Origin: Mytilus trossulus
Lineage: Eukaryota > Mollusca > Bivalvia > Mytilida > Mytilidae
DNA: 64,000 nucleotides
Assembly (NCBI RefSeq): GCF_036588685.1
Contig: NC_086386.1
Coordinates: forward strand, 36,801,383-36,865,382
Reading direction: 5' to 3'
Shown in pieces: positions 24,194 to 35,640 of this stretch. Within the stretch, counting starts at the first letter, position 1. Each line of letters begins with the position of its first letter. The notes under the pieces were generated by a model. It saw only the letters and a list, made by a program, of their open reading frames with translations, ran no database searches and was not told the DNA's origin. A program made the position numbers and the translations under genes.

Positions 24194-25801
24194 ATATGTT
24201 GTGTACAAGTTATTATGTTGTACAAATTATAATTTGTATTTTGACTTTGTACAAATTAAATTTGTACAAAATGTGCCTGTACAAATTACAATTTGTACAA
24301 AATTTGTCCAAAACTCACTTATAACTTGTACAACAGTTTTAAATATGACTTTTGGTGAAAATGCAATGATTCACACGATAGAATTGTAATAGACCACTTT
24401 CGAGTTCATCCGTCACCGGCAAAAACTCGTCAATTATGCACGCCTTTATGACGTCATTTACCAGATAGAGGGGGTCGCCTGTATCCCTGCACTATTTACG
24501 TTCATAAAGCGTCTCAGTGATCGTCTTTGTGCAGAATAAACTAGAAATAATGGTTGCTCTGTAGGTACTTCGTGACCATTCCCTAATGACAGCAGTGTTG
24601 ATTGTCAATTTCGAGAATTCAATTTGCTGAATAATTCGTACAATATAGAATTATAGTTTTCCAACCACTCGCTCAACATTGGAAGGGAAGTGACGACGCC
24701 CCTAAACTCACAAATGACGGTGATAAAGGCGCGTATAATTGACGAGTTTGTTCCGGTGACGGATGAACTCGAAAGTGGTTTTAACTGACCACACACTAAA
24801 CCTTATTAACATAATACACTGTTTATACACAACTACAAAAGGCAGGTTGATCTTCGAAATTTTTGAGAGAGAAAAAAAGTAAACAAATATAAAGGATTTT
24901 TTTTCAAATTTTTAATACATAAACGTCTTTTTTCTTAAAAAAAAAGTATCATTCAATGGTACTGCTTGATAAGTTCTTATGGTTATTTTTAAGGATTTTT
25001 TTTTTATTCAGAAACTATGCAAACGATTATATTTGTAAAATTTCATATTTTGTATCGTGAAAGATCATGTACAGCGTTTTGATGATCCTGAAAAGATCTC
25101 AAAACATTTGTTGCCCCATATTCGTTATTTCTAAAAGTCAATGAAAACAATCAAATGTTTTTTTAAAAGCAAGTATATTTGTAATTGGTACATCAAAAAA
25201 TTGGATTTACATGACTTATTATTTGCTTCACTTTTGTTTGTGAAAGGATTGATAGTTTAATGACATTGGGTCTGATAATTTTATAATACTACACCAACTA
25301 GTTTTCTTATAAAATAAAATTCTGTCTATCTGGTCTGCATAATTTTTTTTTAAGCAGTTAAATACACGTTTATTCACAGCAACGGTTCCTGAGCTTCAAC
25401 GCTCGCTATATAAAACAGTTAAAATGCCTGTAAAACAGGTCGTTATCGATTTGAGAGCCAAAAGATTGTTTGCAATACCTGATTCCATAAATCACTAAAT
25501 CACCTGCTCAAACGAATGATAAAGAACTACTTTTGAATTTTGTAACTTAAGTGTAATTTCTGGTCATTTAGTAGCAATATAATAATGTGTATCAATGCTT
25601 TTTTCGCCAAAATCCATATGAAAAATTATTGTACAAGTTATAAGTGAATTTTTGTCCTATTTTGTACAAATTGTAAATTGTACAAGCACTTTTTGTACAA
25701 ATTACAATTCGTACAAAGTCAAAATACAAATTATAATTTGTACATTATAATTTGTACAAATAATAATTTGTACAAAATGATAACTTGTACACAACACATA
25801 T
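24194..25801. mobile_element. Fold-back element, 1.6 kb, with ends built of TTGTACAAATT palindromes
   Basis: The left end, about 24194-24345, and the right end, about 25630-25801, are reverse complements (outermost GTTGTGTACAAGTTA). Both ends are made of repeated short palindromes such as ACAAATTATAATTTGT. The inside has no coding frame and contains a second inverted-repeat element at 24393-24779. It lies between the two converging channel genes. Confidence 0.85.
24393..24779. mobile_element. Nested MITE of about 390 bp
   Basis: The ends are inverted repeats starting ACCACTTTCGAGTTCATCCG; the left arm 24393-24460 pairs with the right arm at about 24710-24779 (through GTCACCGG, AACTCGTCAATTAT and AAAGGCG). 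It is inserted inside the larger fold-back element, so it is probably younger. A short ORF inside has no recognised product. Confidence 0.8.
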
Positions 25802-26575
25802 AAATAAACATGATTGATCTGAAAACACCGTTTATAGTATTAACCTAGTGAGTAAGTGTATATTTTATTGTATTATGCAAAAAAAGTGAAATATAAACTT
25901 TGTGCCATATTTTACAGAATAAAAATATAATTACAAGATTGCTTGTCTCTATGTGTGTTCATTTAAAGTCTTCCGTGCTGTCTGTATAGAGGTAGTTTCA
26001 ATTTCTTTATGTATCACCCAAAAAAAATGTCTAAAATAACTTGTAAGCCATTGAGATTTCAGTATAACGAATGGTACTAAGTTTAAAACTAAAATTTAGC
26101 AATCAATAACTGTAATGCTGATTTTCATTTAAAAAACGTCGCACTAACTATATCACAACGAGAGCCAACGCTATTGCAAGATTTAAACAAATATATTCTA
26201 ACATTGTCAGACAATACGGAATTGATTTGGTACAAAATAGGAGAAAAACACAGACACTTCTGGGTGTTTCTTTGTTTGTAATGTTCGTTCAAATGAATTA
26301 TATATTTTACAAACGACGAAGGACTGCATATATATTTGTAAATTGTCAGTGTGTTGTTTTTTTGTGTGGTGTATATTTTTGTTAATAAAACTTCAAACTT
26401 CCGTTGAATTTGTTTCAATTTTTTGTAATTTGTTATATGTATTTTTAGTCCTTTTATCTATTTTGTTTCAAATTTTAACTTTGAAATGATAGCAAGGTTC
26501 ATTCCGGGAGAAAACCAACGGATTGCTAAGTATACTACTGCATAAATAGAGTGTACGGTTGATATTGAGGTACTT

Positions 26576-26780
26576 ATTCGGAGTATGGAGGGGGAGGACA
26601 GGGGTAAGGGAGAAAGGAGAAAGGGGGTAGGAGAAAGGAGAGGAAGGCTGGGAGAAAGGAGAAAAAGTTTTTCCGGTAAATTAAAAAAAATAAAATAAGG
26701 AGAAGAGAGGTAGTAGAAAGGAGAAAAGGATGGGAGAAGGGTACCCCCCCCCCCCCCTGTCCTCCCCCTCAGTATGTAGC
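26576..26780. mobile_element. Small inverted-repeat element, purine-rich
   Basis: The left end GGAGGGGGAGGACAGGGG pairs with the right end CCCCTGTCCTCCCCCT; the middle is GGAGAAAGGAG-type repeats. The proline- and serine-rich minus-strand frame here is a by-product. Confidence 0.7.
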
Positions 26781-27749
26781 TCGAACAAAGAATGCACACG
26801 TGTAGAAGTTAGTACAGGGAACAAAATGCTGTAATATAATAGATAATAGCCAACATGTAAACGTTCAAATACAAGTCAACAAAAGTATTAATACACAAGT
26901 TTGAACTCCAAATAATCATAAAATATACTAAATTTATGGGAAAAACTGTTGAAGTATGCAAAGAAAAAAGTCCGAGAATATATAAGTATTCAAATATCCG
27001 CATGACATTCACAACTTTAAGCAGACCATATTTAAATTGAACGTTTTAACTTCTAATATCGATTTTGAATTTTAGAACGAAAATACGATTTTTGAAATGA
27101 CAAAAATTACAACTTTAAAAGATCGCGTATTAAGAAAATAACACTGTTAATATTATTCATATAGGGCAATTATTTTCTTTGTTACAGGGTACCTAATTTC
27201 GTTATATATGGAAAATACATAGCGGTGTATAGTTTCTTTTGTTGATTAGTATACAAGTGTGGACACAGATGAGTGTGGATAGTATGTTTGGATGTTTGAC
27301 AGTGTCTTATGACAAAAAGACTTCTATGTTTTTCCTATATGGTGTTAATAACTGTGTTGCACTGTGACAACCGATCTGAGCATTAGGAGTGTTATTTTTT
27401 TAATATTTTTTTATATTCAATACTGACATGGGGAGACAGTAATTACATTAGTTATGATAGAACATGTTCTACATCTTTGGTTTTGGATACATTTTGAAGC
27501 TGGGAGAGCAACACATAACAGGTTAATTTGTTCACGGTTTTTTTTCTAAATGGGAGATGATATCTAGATTTTTGATTAGTATATAATAAGAGCAGACTTG
27601 TTTCTTATCTAGACTTGTTACATTTAAAAAAAAAAACACTTTCCAAACACTTTGTCACTCGAATACCTAATGAAAGTTATTCAAGAAACTGGTAAATAGA
27701 TATGAGCGTGACAACATTTAATATTATAAATCAAATTGCCTAGTAATAA

Positions 27750-27900
27750 AATTGATAAAATTGAGAATGGAAATGGGGAATATGTCAAAGAGACAACAAC
27801 CCGACAAAAGAACATATACCAGCCGAAGGCCACATATTGGTCTTCAATGCAGCGATAAAATTCCACACTAAAAGGTGGGCCTCAGCTGGTCCCTAAATAA
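27750..27900 (-). repeat. Dispersed repeat D, reversed
   Basis: TTGAGAATGGAAATGGGGAA, GTCAAAGAGACAACAACCCG and GGCCTCAGCTGGTCCC. Confidence 0.7.
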
Positions 27901-28444
27901 AAAAATGTACTAGTTCATTGAAAATGAACTTCATACTAGAAAGACAGAAGTGGCGTGTAAATTTAGTAATATAAAGAGCCTCTAATTTACAGGAATGTAT
28001 GTTGTTGTTTCTTATTTTTTATTGGATATTATATCGAAATGAGGTGCTGGTGTTTAATGCAGTTTGTGGAGCTGCATTTTTACATAAAACAAATACAAAT
28101 AGATTAACCCACATCGACGGTACAAATAAGAGTTTTGCAATAACTGAAAAATATCCCAGACACGGAAAATAATATAAAAAAGAATAATCATTTAAGTTCA
28201 TATAATCAAAGCAAACAAAAATAGTAGTTTTGTGGTCGGGTTGTTGTCGCTTTGACACATTCACCATTTCCTTTCTCAATTTTATTATTCCAAAGATGGC
28301 CATGTTGAAGTGAAATCGTCAGTCCGTCATGAGTTCCTCTACAGATTAATTCATTGACAGTTTAGTGAGATGCTTTAGTTATACCATTCTAAACTCGGAT
28401 ACCATTTTACCAACATATTAACTTGGCCTAAATATTTACATTCA

Positions 28445-28570
28445 ATATAAAAAAAGAAGATGTGGTATGATTGCCAATGAGACAATTCTCCACAAGGGAC
28501 CAAATGAAACATATTAAGAGCTTTAGGTCACCGTACGGCCTTCAACAATGAGAAAACCCAATACTCTGGA
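28445..28570 (-). repeat. Dispersed repeat C, reversed
   Basis: AGATGTGGTATGATTGCCAA, AATTCTCCACAAGGGACC, GGTCACCGTACGGCC and TTCAACAATGAGAAAA. Confidence 0.7.
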
Positions 28571-28720
28571 TGTTTTCCAATACGGCCAAATTTAGATAAA
28601 AAGACCGAGTTCACATCGTTTGAATCCTAATATATATGAATTTGAAATGAGGGGAATTTATATAGATAAAAGGTGTGGGAATAACGTCAAGGAGACAACC
28701 AAATTACAACACAAACATAA

Positions 28721-29030
28721 TTTAATCAGAATGACCACATGGTATTACAGCAAATATTGCAATAGACGATATAAATATAAACATTGATGTTACTAGTTTA
28801 ATCAGAATGACCATATGGTACATGTATTAGAGCAAATATTGCAATAGACGATATAACTATAAACATTGATGTTACTAGTTTAATCAGAATGACCATATGG
28901 TATTACAGCAAATATTGCAATAGACGATATGACAATAAAAATAGATGTTACTAGTTTAATCAGAATGACCATATGGTATTACAGCAAATATTGCAATAGA
29001 TGATATAACAATAAACATTGATGTTATAAG
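28721..29030 (-). repeat. Four tandem copies of the TM4/stop end of the nicotinic-like gene
   Basis: Units start at 28721, 28797, 28879 and 28955 (spacing 76, 82 and 76). The unit at 28955-29030 is coding: it holds the end of TM4, the tail residues and the TAA. The three other units lie just 3' of the stop and repeat the same bases almost exactly, including the codons for AIFAVIPYGHSD and the stop. The second has a small insertion (GTACATGT near 28817). The lengths are not multiples of three, so the copies are not in one frame. Confidence 0.92.
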
Positions 29031-32000
29031 AAAGAAGAACCGGTCGACAACCCTGGCTATCCTCTTCCATTCATTTTCAAAAAACTGATCTAGTTCATCG
29101 TCTGCGCGTTGTTGACACAAATCTCTGTAAGTATCCTTTATCAGCTTCATGAATTCAATGCGAGACTGGTTCTTTGGTACATGGTCTAAATTGGCAAGAC
29201 TTTTCATAACTCTTAACGCCGACTTTTCTAGTTGAGGAGCCATATTTGAATGCTCATCGAAATGTACTTTAGTAGATATTGGGGAATGCACCGTATGAAA
29301 ATGTGAACTTGAATGGTCTTTCATTCCAGAGTCAGCTGAATGTGATTCACCAATGTTTATGGTGGGTGGATGTAGTTCATGCGTATGCAGTTCATGCAGA
29401 TGTTGTTCATGCTGATGGGGTTCATGCAGATGCTGTTCATGCTGATGCGGTTCATGAATATGAAGTTCATTCGAATGCACTTCATGAATATGCTGATCAT
29501 GCGTATGCAGTTCATGCGTATGCAGTTCTTGTGGGTGCGGTTCGTGCGTATGATATGTATGAAAGTTGCTAATAATCTTACTTTCTTTCCTGTCAACGTG
29601 AACTTCAGGTATCGAACTTGAGGCAAAATCTTTTGAGTGGGCGGAATCTTTGTTTTCCGGATGTACTTTGTTTGCTTCACTGACATTCATGAATAACATT
29701 TTCGCCATCCAATGCAGAACAAGTTTTCTTAACCAATTAGGAGGGGGTTTATATTCAGTTCTAAGATGAAGGTTCAATACAATTACTGATACGGCAACAG
29801 AAAACGTGGATTCAGCCATGAAGAACAGCAAATATATTTCTGAAATGAACAAACAAACTTACTTATGAGTAAGACAAAACAAAATATTTCTGTTTACTGT
29901 TAATGCATTCGTGTAAACTAAAAACAAAACCAGTTAAGAGTCTCAATAATCAGTATACTAAACACAACATTGAAAGCCTAAAATTTCAAGCAACTGAAAC
30001 TTAATTCTTCCTTTCTGATTATTTAGAATTTCATACAGAAAATTCAAATAAAATTGTTTCAATTTTTCGAATGGTTCCCTGCAACAACAGCCACAACAAA
30101 CATAGCTAGTACTAGTAGTAGCATAACCAGTAATGACTGAAGTCAGAGTCTTGCGCTTCTTCCCACACCCATGACTTTAACCCGAATGTGATCTGCCGAT
30201 TCATACCTAGCATTGGATTTGAACTAACACAAGCAACACGACGGATGTTACATAAGGAGCAATATTTGCTTACCCTGCTTGAGGACCTGAGATCATCCTC
30301 AGTCTTTCGTTTTACTATATATGTTATATTTTGTGTACTATCATTTATCCGTCTTTTTTTAAGCCACGGCTTTGTTAGGTTATTTCAACTTATTAGTTTG
30401 AATGATCCTTTTGTATCTTCGGCGGAATCTCTTTTAAAACACTGTTAATATATCATATGAAACAGCATTCAAAATGACAAATGCTTGTATTTCGAACAAT
30501 ATAGGGGAAATTCCAATCAATACAACCAAAAACGAGGACATCAGTATAAAAGTTAGAACACTTTTTTTTAATTGAATGACAACATGAAGATGGAAAGACT
30601 AAAATTGTTAGTTCCTGGAAAGCATAAAACTTTAACATGCTACCGTTACGAAGACCTATTGAGTTCAGTTAAACCTATAAAAGATGACTGAAACTTGTTC
30701 ATTGAAGAGGAACATTAGCATCACATAGCTTATACATAAAGAGAAACATACTAATATAATTTACCAAGCATTGGCGTAGCATCAGATGTAGATGGAACAC
30801 TCTCAGCAATCATCAACTGAAACACTGAAAATGCAAGCAGCACAGTAACGCCAAGTGAAACCTTTTCCCCAGCATCCGGTGGCAAGTGGAACACCATTAA
30901 TACTAGGAGTGACATAAAGAAGCATGGCAGTACAATGTTGATGATGTAATACAGGATCTTCCGGCGCATGTGAATCTGGATGACAATCTATAAATATGAA
31001 AAATATCTAAATTGTGTTAGACTACATGCAAAAAAATCTATGCATGACTATAGCCAATTATTTTAAAAATGAAAAATAAGAACTTTGTTGATATAATACA
31101 TAATTTTTCGGCACATGTTAATCCTGACAATCTAGAACGCAAAAAAATAAATGTTCATAGGAATCAAAACCTCTGCATCACTTTTCAGCCTCCATACTTT
31201 TAATCTGAAAGTTAAAGGTAACTAGAATTATCAGTCATCCGTGTTCCATAAGCACTCCATTAATGGTCATTAATAAAATTTATTCTTTATCAATGTTTAC
31301 TTTTCGAAGCAACAATAAGATACATGTGCAATAACTTAATAAGACAGAAAAAAATAATGTGTGTGTTTCCTATTACATCTTAGTTAAAAAGGGTAGGTAC
31401 AAAAATGTAGGTAGGGATTTTTGTTCATTTTACCATTTTTATTACGTTTAATCTATGGGAGTGTCTTTCTGACTTTAACAGTGCTTATTGGAAAATGACT
31501 GTCAAAATACTACCTCTGGGTATATATCCTCCAGTGTATTCCCTCCAGACGACCATTCTCGTCTGATTAGCTTGGTATGCTCTATTTCCCATTCTCCATT
31601 CCGCCAAAACGTATCTTTGTTAATGTTTCCACTGCATGACAAGTTTAACATGTCTAAAGTGTAATGCCAGCTTGTAAAGATGATCTCACATGTTTGATGA
31701 TCAAAAGGGTATGACCTAATATCAAAATAACATACAGTGCTGAATGAACCACCGGGCTCCCACATCATTGATCCATTACTGTATATCACAACTTGGAATG
31801 CACTGTTGTATATGGATGTGTACAAGTCGTCAGCACTAAAGAAATAAAAACAATGCTTAAAATGACGCATTGACATCTTGTTTGTATGTCTTGAACACAG
31901 ACACTTGTGTTAGAATTCCTTTGTATACAAGTAAACAGGTTTTTAAAAAATGTATCTACAATTGCCGGTGGTACAGACATGTATATAATGAAGATTCTGT

Positions 32001-35000
32001 CGACTTTCGTCATAAACAATGTTGATATATTCAAAATGTGAAGCTTGTATACCTATAGTAGTTTCATTATCAATGTACAGTAGAAATCATGCAAAAAAAC
32101 ACTGTGGCAAAAATAAAAAATAAAACACTTTTAAAATAGCATGCACCCTACGCGCTTATCTGAATATACCTTATATTAATCATGAACACTCAAAGCTGAA
32201 TATTTGATAGCCAATGATGTACAAGAACAGAAGCAAAATATTGATTTAACCAATTCAATAAATGAGGCACACAGAGTAATGAAATTGGGAATGGAAAAGG
32301 ATAATATGTCAAAGAGACAACATCCCGACCAAAGAGCAAATAACAGCCGAAGGCCACCCAGAGATATTCAACGCAGCGAGGAAATCCCGCATCCGGAGTT
32401 GGTCCTCAGCTGGCCCCTTAATAAAAGTGTGTACTAGTTCAGTGGAAATGGACGTCACAATACAAAACATAAAAATGAGCATGGGGTTGTTGTCCCTTTA
32501 ACACATTCCACATTTCCATTCTCAATTTTAGAATAAAAAAAACAACATACAAGACTAACAAAGGCCAGAGGCTCCTGACTTGGGACAGTTGCAAAAAATG
32601 CAGCGGGGTTAAGCAAGTTTTACGATATATCAACCCTCTCCTTATACCTCTTCCCGATGTAGAATAAAAAAACGCATAGCAGCTCATCTTTTGCATTTGT
32701 TACTCGTTGTGATATTTCATAGTCATATCCAGTAAGATTAATAGTCAGGAAAATGGCCATTAAACGGTAAGAGATAAACAATTACGGACATGCATTACAA
32801 ATACAAAGGAAAAACATTTATGGAGATTGCCAATAAATTCTGTTATTCAAATTTCTAATAATATGGCAAAAAGAAGTTTTTGAATTAGGAGTAAGTATCA
32901 AATCTGTTCATGGCAAATGAATTGCATATCGAATCAAATGAGAAAGGTAAACGTCATAGACTGGGGTGCGCAGATATAGACTTACTAAGTGATATCTGTG
33001 ACGGAGGGGCTATCTAAATCACCGACAATATCAAAATTAAATGTGTTGGTCAAGAACAAGTTTCGATGAGATAATTGCATTTGACATAATTCTTTTCTTT
33101 CAGAATTATATCTTTGGTTTGCTGTCTATTTGGCTTTTATATTATATTTCACGTTTGTGGCTATAAGACACGACCATGGAATTTTTTATGACTTTACTAA
33201 AAGGATTGTTCGTGTGCGTTGCATATATATTCAAAGCCATGAATGGTATTCTTTCTCTCTTGGTTAATTATTGAATACTCAAAAACTTTAAGATACAATT
33301 CACTGTTAAAAGAGTTTCATCTTTAATGTAATCTTTGTAAAGCATGTGTATTGCTCTTTCATAAACTTTAGGGGGGAATGCATCAACGATAATCAAAAGT
33401 GTTTCCACGTCTTGGTTTTATCTTGTGAATTTATAATCGCGAAGCAGTGATGAGTCATATGAGTAAAGCGTATACGAACTACAATAATATTGTGTTTTAG
33501 TGCACGCTAAGGCACCCCCCCCCCCCCCGTGAAGGCAGCAACTATTTGATTTTCTGTGGGGGGGGGGGGGGGGGGCTATTGATTGTTTTTTTTCGCGAAC
33601 AAACTTTCTTTTTCGAAAAACAATCTATTTTTTGGGAAACAAGTCGAAAGCATTTTTTTCCTTCAATTTTAGCATTACATATAGTGGCAACTGAGGGTGA
33701 AACAAACAAATTATTTTTTTTCTCCAAAAACTGGAAACAAACCTTTTTTTCTCCAAAAACTTGAAACAAACCTTTTTCCCAAAAAAAAATCCATACCCCC
33801 CCCCCGAAAATCAAATAGTTTTTGCCTAAGCTATATAACAGTTAAATGTCAGAATACCTGTTATCTAGAGCAAGGTCTGGTTTCCAAACTTTAGCTGTAG
33901 GGACTATTATTTTACTTATATTGTTGAAATCTGTTGCGTTCCATCTGAGAAAATCGTCATTCCATCTCTACAAAGAGCCAAATACATAATGCAGTTCAGT
34001 AAATTAAAAACATAATTTGTCGGAAATGCACCTCTCATTACAAAATATAAATTCCATTTTTTTTTCAAGGATCATAAATCGTAATGTTGAGAAAAAATAC
34101 ATAAGATCCTGTAGTTGTTGTCCATCTCACAGAAGAATGTATTCATTTTACGATAGCACTTCTTGAGAAATAATTGTTACACAAGTGTGGTATGTCCTGA
34201 AGAGAAGGTCGTGCTCCATCTTTATTTTTTTTATGATATATATTTTTAGACATGTCAATTATTTTAAGACTTTTGAACACTGAAACGATTTCTAAATTTC
34301 TTGGTTTTTTTTGTGTTTATTTCCTTGTATATCTGTTTATTTTAAAGCATTAAAAATGGATACGTACCACAACCATCCAGCCTGTTGTTATCATTTTATT
34401 ATTCCGCAAATCCTGAAAAATGTAAATGTTGACTGAATCATAAGTAGATACTAGAAAGTACAATTGTATTTCCGCTATAATTTCTGAATGTTATTCGTGG
34501 ATTGTAAGACCGTTTACACCAACTTTCCCGTATTCATTAAGTTCTAAACAATGTTTTTTTTTCAATTCAATACCACGGCGAAACCCGCTAAGTTACATAT
34601 GTTAGACTCGAAAAAAAACATCACAATGATTAATCCTTGTTGAAATTTGAAAATTGGACCTTGACATATCCAATCAATGTTTGCTTACAAATATAAGAAC
34701 ATGAAAAAAATAACAAATAAAAATACTAACATTGAAACATTGCAATTCAGAATTGTCCATTCGTTTTTTATGCGTTTTTTTATTTGATTTTGCCATGTGA
34801 TTATGGACTTTCCGAATTGATTTTCCTCTAAGTTCAGTATTTTTGTGATTTTACTTTTTACCCAATCCCCATGCAATTAAGTTTTAAAACAACATAATGC
34901 AACGGTTTCCAGTTGTTTTCAAAATGTTTATGGCAAACGAAAGGTTAAAACAACATGTGTCCTTCTAAAACATTATTTTGAAAAATATGAATGATAGATT

Positions 35001-35268
35001 TCTTTAGTGCATATGTGTTAGACCTAATACTATAGTATTGAAAAAGTTTGTGTTTCGTGGGTTTTTTTTGTGAAATGCTGGGGAAGGGGGAAGGTCAAAG
35101 TAGAAAGCTCACACACCAGTCATAACTTACGTACCGTGTGATCAAGACGAGTTAAGTAGAATCCTACATCGACCATAACTGATTCTGTAGCGTTTATTCT
35201 AGGTCTAGCAGCTGGGTTATATCCAGACAGTATGTGATCCATAAGAGTTGCTTCCCCATTGAACGCAC
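28956..35268 (-). CDS. Nicotinic-acetylcholine-receptor-like cation channel subunit, 5' end not found
   Basis: Six exons on the minus strand with matching phases: 35268-35135, 34412-34368, 33967-33858, 31835-31514, 30987-30765 and 29839-28956, giving about 572 residues. The product is a cation-selective Cys-loop receptor subunit in the plasma membrane. Visible parts: WKPD followed by LDNSADD, as in nicotinic subunits; Cys-loop C132-C146; TM1 from about residue 215; a TM2 border of GEKVSLGV with the glutamate of cation-selective channels; TM3 from about 280; and TM4 about 546-566 before a short tail ending YGHSD. The loop-C region (about 185-204) lacks the vicinal cysteine pair, so this is a non-alpha type by family rule. 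The TM3-TM4 loop is long and holds a histidine-rich repeat. The first exon, with the signal peptide, was not recognised above 35268. The gene converges on the anion-channel gene. Confidence 0.85.
29364..29563 (-). repeat. 15-bp coding repeat giving a histidine-rich cytoplasmic loop
   Basis: Within the last exon of the nicotinic-like gene, TTCATG-type units recur every 15 bases on the plus strand. On the coding strand they give a five-residue period with His at alternating spacings of two and three (HxHxx; commonly with Glu after a His). I count 24 histidines in 64 residues (about residues 372-435). The frame stays open throughout, and coding resumes normally on both sides into the pre-TM4 helix and TM4. 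Confidence 0.9.
30190..30435 (-). repeat. Dispersed repeat B, in the nicotinic-like gene intron
   Basis: ACAAGCAACACGACGG, CTTACCCTGCTTG, GACCTGAGATCATCC and CCTTTTGTATCTTCGG; reverse orientation of the family. Confidence 0.7.
32275..32535. repeat. Dispersed repeat D, reversed copy followed by a forward end
   Basis: Reversed: TCAAAGAGACAACATCCCG and GGTCCTCAGCTGGCCCC; then at 32480-32535 forward: GGGTTGTTGTCCCTTTAACA. A D-like half-site is also at 28215-28290 and a full one at 59730-59865. In a nicotinic-like gene intron. Confidence 0.65.
33533..33826. mobile_element. MITE of about 290 bp with homopolymer-rich ends
   Basis: GGCAGCAACTATTTGATTTTC at the left pairs with GAAAATCAAATAGTTTTTGCC at the right; each is followed inward by a long G or C run. 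CTTTTTCTCCAAAAAC is repeated inside. It sits in the nicotinic-like gene intron before the exon at 33858. Confidence 0.8.
34770..34862 (+). repeat. Dispersed repeat F, 3' part; also at 17905-17975, 19595-19665 and 20835-20912
   Basis: All four hold GACTTTCCG or close, TTGAATTTTCCTC or TTGATTTTCCTC, AGTTCAGTATTTTTGTGATT and TTACTTTTTA. Three are inside the anion-channel gene introns, and one is in the nicotinic-like gene intron. Confidence 0.65.
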
Positions 35269-35407
35269 CTAAGTCATCATAATAAAAAGCAAAAGAAAAT
35301 ATTGAAATTAAAAACACTTGTATGATATTGAAATTTTAAAAACACTTGCATGATATTGAACACTTGCATGACACTATATCCAATTTTCTTTACAAGCACT
35401 ATTAAAG

Positions 35408-35640
35408 ATCTGAGGCCGCCGTGTTTAGTGCATCGGACTACTAACAAAAAAGTCCCTAGTTTCATTCCCGTTCCAGGATGAAAAGTTCAGGGACTGACAT
35501 CATTTGCATGCAAGCATGGGCTTGATAAACGATGATAGTCCATCGGTAGGGGGCGATAAATGGCTGACCCGTTTTAAGAGAGAGTCCTATCTCTATAGCA
35601 TGTAAAAGACACCCTTGTAAATTTCGATAAATAGCAGGCT
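35408..35640 (+). repeat. Candidate SINE with a tRNA-like head
   Basis: GGCCGCCGTGTTTAGTGCAT, then CGGACTACTAAC and GTTTCATTCCCGTTCC, resemble a decayed tRNA with A-box (TAGTGCATCGG) and weak B-box. It lies about 140 bases upstream of the first recognised nicotinic-like exon. No folded tRNA is claimed. Confidence 0.45.

Larger units (their letters stand above)
25802..28720. other. Space between the two converging channel genes
   Basis: Apart from the small inverted-repeat element at 26576, repeat D at 27750 and repeat C at 28445, I see only AT-rich sequence. Open frames here are short and without recognisable content. Confidence 0.5.

Noticed and set aside
26458..26799. Open frame of 113 codons rich in Ser, Pro and Leu
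   Set aside because: It is the translation of a purine-rich low-complexity inverted-repeat element; no domain and no splice support.
28721..29030. CRISPR-like regular spacing of repeats
   Set aside because: The units are contiguous tandem copies without unique spacers, in a eukaryotic gene end.
29279..29686. Open frames on both strands opposite and beside the His-rich coding region (repeats of VHAD and of MNCIRMN type)
   Set aside because: They are alternative readings of the same 15-bp repeat; only the minus frame joined to TM3 and TM4 makes a known protein.
33542..33894. Open frames with poly-Gly, poly-Pro and FFF runs on both strands
   Set aside because: They come from homopolymer runs in a small inverted-repeat element.
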